Origin: Acinetobacter albensis | GTDB taxonomy: Bacteria > Pseudomonadota > Gammaproteobacteria > Pseudomonadales > Moraxellaceae | Assembly (NCBI RefSeq): GCF_900095025.1 | Contig: NZ_FMBK01000013.1 | Location: 59,336-123,335 of the forward strand | Reading direction: 5' to 3' | DNA length: 64,000 nt | Notes under the pieces: generated by a model | The model's database searches: none | What the model saw: the letters and a program-made list of their open reading frames with translations, nothing else | Told to the model about the DNA's origin: nothing | Shown: piece after piece, positions 57,604 to 64,000 of the stretch | Layout: each line of letters begins with the position of its first letter | Position numbering within the stretch: position 1 is the first letter of the stretch | Program-made: the position numbers and the translations under genes

Positions 57604-57642
57604 AAATAGGCCCTCATCGAAAGATGAGGGCCTATTTTTTAT
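57604..57642 (+). terminator. Intrinsic terminator after tRNA-Gly
   Basis: A perfect 15-bp stem (57604-57618 with 57623-57637) closes a GAAA loop flanked by C-G and is followed by T's. Confidence 0.92.
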
Positions 57643-57732
57643 TGCTTTAAATATTTGATCAGTTCATTTTGAAAAGAGATCATCTAATTTTTTAAATGAT
57701 AAACGTTAAATATAAAGCTCGACATAATGAAA

Positions 57733-58818
57733 TTAAGCGTAGTACTTCAGATTCGAGCTTATTCTTTTTGCTTCAGAACGTGGGAATTTTTGCTCTTGCA
57801 AAAGTTTTAATATCGCTTGTTTACCCCGTTCTTTATAAACTTGACAGTAAGATGCTGAAACACTCAATTCATCCAATGCTCGCCACTCATACACACTTGC
57901 ATCAACAAATAACTTATCATTAGACATGTCGATTTGAGTTGCTTGTTGGGCATAATAACTAGCCAAATCATATTGATTTAAAGAACGGTAAAAGCGGGCT
58001 AACTCATATAAAGGTTCGGCACGATTCTGTCTGGCGATCCACGCTTTTAAATATTCGAGATAAATTTGTTCATGTGGAAGTTTTAAGCGTTCTGCCATTT
58101 GAGCAGCACGAAATTGAGCCATCCAACGCTCTTCTTCCCAACCTCCTGCACTGGCCCGTTTTAAAAAATACGTTCTACTTTTATCTAATAATCCGGCATC
58201 TCTATAACTTTGTGCTAAATAAAAAATATACCGCAAATTGTCTGGCTCATCTTGAATACCTTGTTCCAGTGTTGCGATATCTTTCAAATATGTATCTGCA
58301 CTTTTTGCTCTGGCACCATCATGCTGAATAAATATATTTAAACCTTCAAGCGTTTGCCATTGATGAGGATGAGGAGAATGTAAATACTCATGTAAAACCC
58401 CTTTCCATGACCAAGCTAAACGTGTCGAGATCAAAGCATTTCGGCAATAACGTAAATTGTCATAGATACAATTAAAATAATATGCTGTACCCGTTAAATC
58501 TGGCCAACTGAAATCAGATTCAGCCAATAAACTTTCATCTGCATCAATAAAAAGTAAATAATCTGCTTTAGGTAAAGTATCAGTTAAAGCCAATTCCAAA
58601 GCTTCAGTCCGGTTAAAACCAAAATTTTTCCATGGCCGTTCCAATAATTGTCCCGGTAAATCTTGCAAATAATTTTGAATTATCTGTTGTGTGCCGTCGG
58701 TTGAACCCGTATCCACAATCACCCAAGAATCAATCAACGGCTTTACAGAAGCCAAACATCTTAAAATGACATGCGCTTCATTTTTTACAATCATATTTAG
58801 GCGAATATGATGCTTCAT
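57733..58818 (-). CDS. Family 2 glycosyltransferase with TPR-like C-terminus
   Basis: The 361-residue protein begins MKHHIRLNMIVKNEAHVILR (ATG at 58818, with GAGG about 11 bases upstream; the frame extends seven codons further). The GT-A domain covers about residues 1-210, with VIVDTGSTDGTQQIIQ and the metal-binding DAD in YLLFIDADESLL. The remaining part has helical TPR-like repeats (IFYLAQSYRDAGLLDKSRTY, YELARFYRSLNQYDLASYYA). The donor and acceptor are unknown. It lies immediately downstream of the giant adhesin on the same strand, separated by a hairpin, which raises the possibility that it modifies that protein. Confidence 0.87.
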   Translation of the reverse strand: MKHHIRLNMIVKNEAHVILRCLASVKPLIDSWVIVDTGSTDGTQQIIQNYLQDLPGQLLERPWKNFGFNRTEALELALTDTLPKADYLLFIDADESLLAESDFSWPDLTGTAYYFNCIYDNLRYCRNALISTRLAWSWKGVLHEYLHSPHPHQWQTLEGLNIFIQHDGARAKSADTYLKDIATLEQGIQDEPDNLRYIFYLAQSYRDAGLLDKSRTYFLKRASAGGWEEERWMAQFRAAQMAERLKLPHEQIYLEYLKAWIARQNRAEPLYELARFYRSLNQYDLASYYAQQATQIDMSNDKLFVDASVYEWRALDELSVSASYCQVYKERGKQAILKLLQEQKFPRSEAKRISSNLKYYA

Positions 58819-58851
58819 AACATAGACATCCTCAATCACAACTTAATGATC

Positions 58852-58890
58852 AAAAAGGTACTTTGCATCCAAAGCCGCAAAGTACCTTTT
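58852..58890 (-). terminator. Intrinsic terminator after RTX adhesin gene
   Basis: A 14-bp stem (58853-58866 with 58877-58890) with a ten-base loop; on the minus strand it ends in a U-run. It lies between the adhesin and the glycosyltransferase and may be leaky. Confidence 0.82.
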
Positions 58891-58912
58891 CCAGTTTATT
58901 AGATATTCATCC

Positions 58913-61900
58913 TTAGAATATAATTTGATTGTTATCTAATAAAGCCTGCAATTGACTTTCTGGCGTACCACCTAGAGATATTGCATCGACACCTGTCAAA
59001 ATCAACAGGTCTGATTTGGTGGCAAATTCCGTACCCGCACCATCTCGGTCAATCGTGATAACCGCATCTCCATCCGCATTTGTTTTGACAGAAATATAAC
59101 TTCCTATATTGGTCGCAGTTTGCAGACCATCAAGTAAGGCTGATACATCAATCTTGTCTGCTCCTGAACCCACTGTAAAATCAGTCCAAGTATCCGTTCC
59201 ATTACCGCCTGTAGCATCTAGATTATCTAGCAGTTCATAGAGCGCGGTGTCATTACCCAGTCCACCTGTGAGTGTGTCATTGCCTGATCCTCCAATCAAC
59301 AAGTCATGACCTGCGCCACCATTGAGAATGTCATCTCCATCACCACCACGTAACAAGTCATTGCCTGAACCACCCGTAAGTGTGTCATTGCCTGTATAAC
59401 CATATAAACGCACCCCATCGGTTGCGGTAGATTGGTCTAAAGCATCTACACCTGTCGTACCCTCAAAAATAAACTCACTACCATTGCTGAAGTTATCCAG
59501 TAGGTTGATATCAATTAGGCTACCGCCACTCTCCGTTGAGGATGCACCTTGACTATCAATGGCTGTCATTGAAACTGAGTTCAGTACATTTGTAGTTAAC
59601 AAATTACCTGTAAGCAATGTACCATCTTCCGCATGCATTTCGACTGCTGCTAAAAGCTCATTAATAGCTAAATTGCTAATTGTTCCACCATCTAGTGCCG
59701 TAATGATGAGTGTATTGCTATAGCCAAGTAGATTGAGTAAACCACCATCTGTCACTGAGGTCACTTTCAAACCTAACTCAGCAGCCAACTCTGCACTTAC
59801 GGTAAAGTAAGCACGTGTTAAGCCAACATTAACTACAGGTTGATAAACCAATTCAACGCGTTGCAAGTTGTTGTTTACATCAACAACCGAATAAGCTTGG
59901 CGACTTAGATCAAGCAAGCCCAGCGCATCTACACCAATTAAACCTAAGAGCGTAGATACTTCTAGGCTAATTTCTGGAGCCACGTTATTTGGATCAAAGT
60001 CTGGTTGATATTTATTGGCATCCTCTAAACTACCAACTGTTAAATCCACGTTATGCGTATCGGTATCTCCATCGCCATCTTTGACTTCAATGTCGATATT
60101 TAGATGATCATCAGTTTTAATTGCATCATAGGTGCCTTGGTCAAGAGTCTGCTCACCAATCACCAATTTTCCAGATTTAAGCAAGTAGGAAATCAGTTCA
60201 TCTTGAGTCGCGAACTGTCCAACAAAGCCGGTTACACCTTCCAGAACAATAACTTGATCTACTCCACCATTCCCTGCTGTGCTGATGTGAATTTCTGTAT
60301 TGCCTGCTACTTCAACGAACGATACATAGTCCCCAATGTTGACTGAACTTGTACCTACTCGGTCTGCATTTGGCAATAACCCAGATAAATCAATAATGTC
60401 TCCACCTTGGGCAACTGAACGAATATCAAAGTCTGTGACTGTATCTCGTGCAGGAGTAACTGTCGTACCTTGGTCGCCAGACTCCCACTTAAAGACATCA
60501 CGACCTAGGCCGCCTGTAAGGATGTCATTGCCTTTGCCACCAATGATAATGTCATTGCCCGCACCACCATCAATCGTGTCATTCCCTGTCCCACCACGAA
60601 TAATATCTGCAAAGTTACTACCTATAATGTCGTCATCACCGCCTAAACCAAATATTTGTACGGACTGTGCTGCATTTGTTTGGTCAAGATTAAAACCGTT
60701 ATCTTTAATGACAGTTGTATTTGACTGAATTCCACCAGAAATCAAACCTAATTGAATCGTTAAATCTTGAGATTCTGGCGCACTTAGTGCTCCATCCTGA
60801 TCAGTTGCTTGTAGATTTAAAGTTGTGAGTAGATTCAAATTCGAACCAAGTAGATCTAACAAACCACCACCACTATCTGTTGCTTCAACTGTCCCTAATA
60901 GCTGATTGACTGCTAATGAATCAACAATACCATTAGATGTTAGTGATTCGATGACTAAGTTAGCTTTAAAATTATTGTTATAGTCACCCGCGACAGCTGT
61001 GACTTTTAAACCAAGCTCTGTTGCAAGTTGAGCATCATAATCTAGGACTAATTTGCCATTTAATACTTCATTTAATAAATCAGTCAATGGTTTAACGATT
61101 GGTGCTAATAATCCAGTAATCAAACCATTTGGATTTGTAATTAACTCCCTGACTAAACCTGTAACACCTAAGCCTTCCAAAACGTTAGCAAGTAAAGGTC
61201 CCACAATAGGAACAGCCCTTAAGCTAGCAACCACAGTGTTTAATTGTGCTGAGACTAATCCATCTAATGCTGAAGCCAAATTTGATGTTTCATAACCAGC
61301 CTCGACCTTCACTAAATTATTATTAGCATCCGAAACTGAGAAAGTTTGTGTTTGTGAAAGATCAATTACGCCCAGTGCATCAGCATTGATAATACCACCA
61401 CCAAGTAAACCACCAGCCCCTACAATATTCGCCTCTGGTGCATCATTAACTGCAAGACCTTGCCCAGTCACCTCGGCCGTGTAGTTCCCTGTGTCTAAAT
61501 TCACCGTAATGGTTTCACCACGAGCGGTTGTAACAACTAAGGAAGTACCAGAACTATCTGTCACAGTATGTGAAGCGACAATACCTGAGTTACCAAAGCT
61601 ATTAGGTGTTATCACAGTCGTGCCATCATAAGTGAAGTTGACACCTTCAATCGTGACCTTACTGACATGTGCTCCTTCTACATCACCACCAAAGGTTTCA
61701 ACAGCTGAACCACGATAAGTCTGCGGTATGCTGATATTTAGCGTTTCTGAACCTTGTGTTATTGGTTGCGTTAAATTTGCAGTGTTATCTGGAGCAGCAT
61801 TAGGAACACCATCAATAATGTCCAGTTTCAGTACATCATGGGCAAGACCGCCATCTAGAACAGGTATCGTAATCGTGATTTTGTCTGCACCCGTTAAACT

Positions 61901-64000
61901 ATGGTCAAGAGTTTGGTTCTGAACGATGGTGTAATCACCATTATTATTGATACTAATACTGAGAACAATATCAGCACCTGCTTTTGCAACAAATGGATCT
62001 GCTGAAGTTCCTGTTCCACTCCACACCAGAGCGACACCACCAGCAGTCAATGGAGTTAATATAGCATCTCCATTTCCATCAACTGCCGTTACTGGAGCTG
62101 TGGTACTGTCCATGCCTAGGCTTGTACCTGTTTTAACAGTACTACCTGTAACTGGTGGGTTTAGACCAACTCCTGCAAGTACAGAATCATTCAGTACTGC
62201 TGGAATGTCTAAAGTATAGGCTGCATCATCGACTGCCGGCACTGATGTATTACCTGCTGCATCTGTAAATACGGCCTCTACATTTACGCTACCCTCACCA
62301 TCTGCAAACTTGGTCCCTGGGATATCTGCCGTCCATGTACCTGTCGTTGTATCTACAATAGCTAAATAATCTGTCCCATTTACTGTGACTGTGATATTCG
62401 TTGTTATAGCATCCGCAGGAATGGTCACTGTACCTGTTACAGTAATGTCTGTACTTGCTTCACTTGCATCAACAACATCATTGCCCGCAATTGGAGTATC
62501 AATCGACACTAAACCACCTGTAGGTGCAACAGTATCAATTTCAAAACTTAATGATGGAGATTGAGCAGTAACATTATTACTATCAGAGACTGTGTAGGTA
62601 ATCACATAATTACCATCTATCCAATTTGTTGCAGGTGTATAACTCCATTTACCATCAGCTTGGACTATGATTGGTGTTCCAGTTCCAGCCAGAGGTGTAC
62701 CGTTGAGATAAAGGGTAATGATTTCTCCTTGTGTCCGTCCGCTACCTGTAACTTCTGGACGATTGTCATTGGTTACTGAATTATTAGCAATATTCCCAGT
62801 ATTTAATGGAACATCATCAACCGCTATAGGAGCAAGAATTGGAGCTGCTGGCGGTAAAGCATCAACGATGATGGAATCAGATATACGGTCTACATTGCCC
62901 CACTCATCCGTTGCACTAATCTCAAGTGGGTTTTGACCTTCTCGTACAGCTACATTGACATTTAAACTACCAGAAGTCACTTCAGATGCATTCAGAATAT
63001 ATTTATCACCATTTACAACAACAATATCTCCAGCTTTAGCATCAACACCTAATGTAATTTTAATAGGCGTATAGTTTTTTCCATTTATTTCTATGGCATT
63101 GAGCGTGCCGTCAGCATTAATATCACTAGTAAAGACAATAGATTCCACTATATTACGTGGTGCTCCGTCGATTTCAATATCCTTGGAAATACTGTCTAAT
63201 ACATCAGCACCTGTTTTTACTTGAATGTCTAATGTCTCCTTTTGTCCTTGAGTCACAGGAACATCAAGGAAATCTACATAGCCATTACTTATATCCGCAG
63301 TAACTACTGTATGGTCTATACCATCCAAAGTAATAACATCACCTACACGAACATCTGCACCAATTTGTACACGTACATCTATTGTGCCCCCAGCTGCAAT
63401 AAGCTCGCTATTATCAATAATGTCATTGCCGTTAGTATCACTCACGACATTTACATCACCGATATAATTACCGTCTAACACTTCAAAGAATTTGAAGTCA
63501 ACGTCTGTTTGTCCTTCAGAATTAAAACCATCTACCCGAATGAAATTCAATCCATCAACAACAGCTACAGAAACAATCAGCGTATTATTTAATATGTTAT
63601 CTGAATCTAAAATATAACTAGTACCATTAACAACAATTGTGTCACCTATTTTTGCATCTGCACCTAATGCAATAGTGACTTCGTTCGGTAAATCTCGAAG
63701 CTCTCCCTGACTCAATTTACCATTAGAGTCAGCATCAGAATTTAAAGTAATCGATGTAATTAAATTTGCTGAACCACTAACACCTGTTGCACCCGTAGAT
63801 CCTGTGGCTCCAGTGTCACCTGTGGCACCTGTGCCGCCAGTATCACCCGTTGCTCCAGTTACGCCTGTAGATCCGGTTGCACCTGTCGCACCATCATTAC
63901 CATCTGTACCCGTTGCACCGGTACTGCCAGTTGCTCCAGTTACGCCTGTAGATCCGGTTGCACCTGTCGCACCATCATTACCATCTGTACCCGTTGCACC
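58913..64000 (-). CDS. Giant RTX adhesin, C-terminal 1695 residues (5' part outside window)
   Basis: The frame is open to the right edge of the window (base 64000 is a first codon position), so the TTG at 63715 is internal and the N-terminus is not visible. From the edge inward: 25 Gly-X-Y triplets, mostly Gly-X-Thr (63776-64000); three repeats of about 100 residues, each starting with an EF-hand-like loop; Ig-like Bap-type domains with [11 protein letters not shown] and [12 protein letters not shown] linkers; a T1SS-143-like module ([20 protein letters not shown]); then two successive C-terminal units, each with six RTX nonapeptides (60488-60649 and 59240-59401). The last unit ends [12 protein letters not shown]. 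This is a cell-surface or biofilm adhesin exported by a type I system. The exporter at 46877-51737 is the likely partner (inference). An N-terminal retention module would lie outside the window. Confidence 0.92.
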   Translation of the reverse strand, partial: GATGTDGNDGATGATGSTGVTGATGSTGATGTDGNDGATGATGSTGVTGATGDTGGTGATGDTGATGSTGATGVSGSANLITSITLNSDADSNGKLSQGELRDLPNEVTIALGADAKIGDTIVVNGTSYILDSDNILNNTLIVSVAVVDGLNFIRVDGFNSEGQTDVDFKFFEVLDGNYIGDVNVVSDTNGNDIIDNSELIAAGGTIDVRVQIGADVRVGDVITLDGIDHTVVTADISNGYVDFLDVPVTQGQKETLDIQVKTGADVLDSISKDIEIDGAPRNIVESIVFTSDINADGTLNAIEINGKNYTPIKITLGVDAKAGDIVVVNGDKYILNASEVTSGSLNVNVAVREGQNPLEISATDEWGNVDRISDSIIVDALPPAAPILAPIAVDDVPLNTGNIANNSVTNDNRPEVTGSGRTQGEIITLYLNGTPLAGTGTPIIVQADGKWSYTPATNWIDGNYVITYTVSDSNNVTAQSPSLSFEIDTVAPTGGLVSIDTPIAGNDVVDASEASTDITVTGTVTIPADAITTNITVTVNGTDYLAIVDTTTGTWTADIPGTKFADGEGSVNVEAVFTDAAGNTSVPAVDDAAYTLDIPAVLNDSVLAGVGLNPPVTGSTVKTGTSLGMDSTTAPVTAVDGNGDAILTPLTAGGVALVWSGTGTSADPFVAKAGADIVLSISINNNGDYTIVQNQTLDHSLTGADKITITIPVLDGGLAHDVLKLDIIDGVPNAAPDNTANLTQPITQGSETLNISIPQTYRGSAVETFGGDVEGAHVSKVTIEGVNFTYDGTTVITPNSFGNSGIVASHTVTDSSGTSLVVTTARGETITVNLDTGNYTAEVTGQGLAVNDAPEANIVGAGGLLGGGIINADALGVIDLSQTQTFSVSDANNNLVKVEAGYETSNLASALDGLVSAQLNTVVASLRAVPIVGPLLANVLEGLGVTGLVRELITNPNGLITGLLAPIVKPLTDLLNEVLNGKLVLDYDAQLATELGLKVTAVAGDYNNNFKANLVIESLTSNGIVDSLAVNQLLGTVEATDSGGGLLDLLGSNLNLLTTLNLQATDQDGALSAPESQDLTIQLGLISGGIQSNTTVIKDNGFNLDQTNAAQSVQIFGLGGDDDIIGSNFADIIRGGTGNDTIDGGAGNDIIIGGKGNDILTGGLGRDVFKWESGDQGTTVTPARDTVTDFDIRSVAQGGDIIDLSGLLPNADRVGTSSVNIGDYVSFVEVAGNTEIHISTAGNGGVDQVIVLEGVTGFVGQFATQDELISYLLKSGKLVIGEQTLDQGTYDAIKTDDHLNIDIEVKDGDGDTDTHNVDLTVGSLEDANKYQPDFDPNNVAPEISLEVSTLLGLIGVDALGLLDLSRQAYSVVDVNNNLQRVELVYQPVVNVGLTRAYFTVSAELAAELGLKVTSVTDGGLLNLLGYSNTLIITALDGGTISNLAINELLAAVEMHAEDGTLLTGNLLTTNVLNSVSMTAIDSQGASSTESGGSLIDINLLDNFSNGSEFIFEGTTGVDALDQSTATDGVRLYGYTGNDTLTGGSGNDLLRGGDGDDILNGGAGHDLLIGGSGNDTLTGGLGNDTALYELLDNLDATGGNGTDTWTDFTVGSGADKIDVSALLDGLQTATNIGSYISVKTNADGDAVITIDRDGAGTEFATKSDLLILTGVDAISLGGTPESQLQALLDNNQIIF
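63839..64000 (-). repeat. 81-base tandem repeat within the collagen-like tract
   Basis: Two adjacent 81-base copies (63920-64000 and 63839-63919) encode nine Gly-X-Y triplets each. Their first 71 bases are identical and only the last few codons differ. The array reaches the window edge and probably continues. Confidence 0.9.

Noticed and set aside
58913..63715. Many open frames on the plus strand opposite the adhesin
   Set aside because: They are antisense shadows of a repetitive coding sequence and have no ribosome-binding sites or recognisable domains.
63713..63715. TTG as start codon of the adhesin
   Set aside because: The same frame continues without a stop to the window edge and encodes the collagen-like tract, so the TTG is an internal Leu codon.

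Overview
The window is an AT-rich gammaproteobacterial chromosome segment. Its gene content and order point to the genus Acinetobacter (Moraxellaceae): dxr sits inside a pyrH-frr-uppS-cdsA-dxr-rseP-bamA-skp-lpxD-fabZ-lpxA cluster, fis-purH-purD and mutS-fdxA are adjacent, and several signal-peptide proteins have no family I recognise. Species cannot be settled from the sequence alone. Most of the window is housekeeping sequence with dense operons and many intrinsic terminators. No insertion sequence, prophage, integron or CRISPR array was seen.

Layout. 1-760: 3' end of recX, a heptamer tandem repeat and the 4.5S SRP RNA gene. 1028-1858: an orphan CpoB/YbgF-like periplasmic protein. 1906-14315 (minus strand): envelope and translation cluster from rimO and pyrH down to lpxA (lipid A acyltransferases, BamA and Skp, RseP, isoprenoid and phospholipid precursors). 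14397-17250: ntrB-ntrC behind a convincing sigma-54 promoter with an upstream NtrC-like enhancer. 17305-19766: a small unknown protein and mnmG. 20021-27280: a secreted cysteine-containing protein, a BASS-family transporter, prmA, a DUF3426-type zinc-ribbon membrane protein, fis, purH and purD. 27731-30394: metQ-metN-metI methionine importer. 30605-35858: dnaE, trmJ and cysE. 35973-39036: two lipoproteins, one carrying an alpha/beta-hydrolase domain. 39407-42571: mutS and fdxA. 42717-46594: M15-type peptidase lipoprotein, O-methyltransferase, tandem UspA protein, hexapeptide acyltransferase and YigZ.

The accessory part is at the right. A three-gene type I secretion operon (TolC-like, LapB-like ABC exporter, HlyD-like adaptor; 46877-51737) is separated by the KDO/Lpt operon (kdsD-kdsC-lptC-lptA-lptB), cysS and a tRNA-Gly from a giant RTX adhesin that fills 58913-64000 and continues beyond the window. 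The visible adhesin runs from a collagen-like Gly-X-Thr tract, through EF-hand-tipped beta modules and Ig-like repeats, to two successive copies of an RTX/secretion-type C-terminal unit. A family-2 glycosyltransferase lies directly downstream on the same strand. The exporter, adhesin and glycosyltransferase could form one surface-adhesion system; this is inferred from family roles and proximity.

The observations most worth following are the collagen-like tract fused to an RTX adhesin, its duplicated C-terminal unit, the adjacent glycosyltransferase, and the predicted NtrC/sigma-54 autoregulation of ntrBC.
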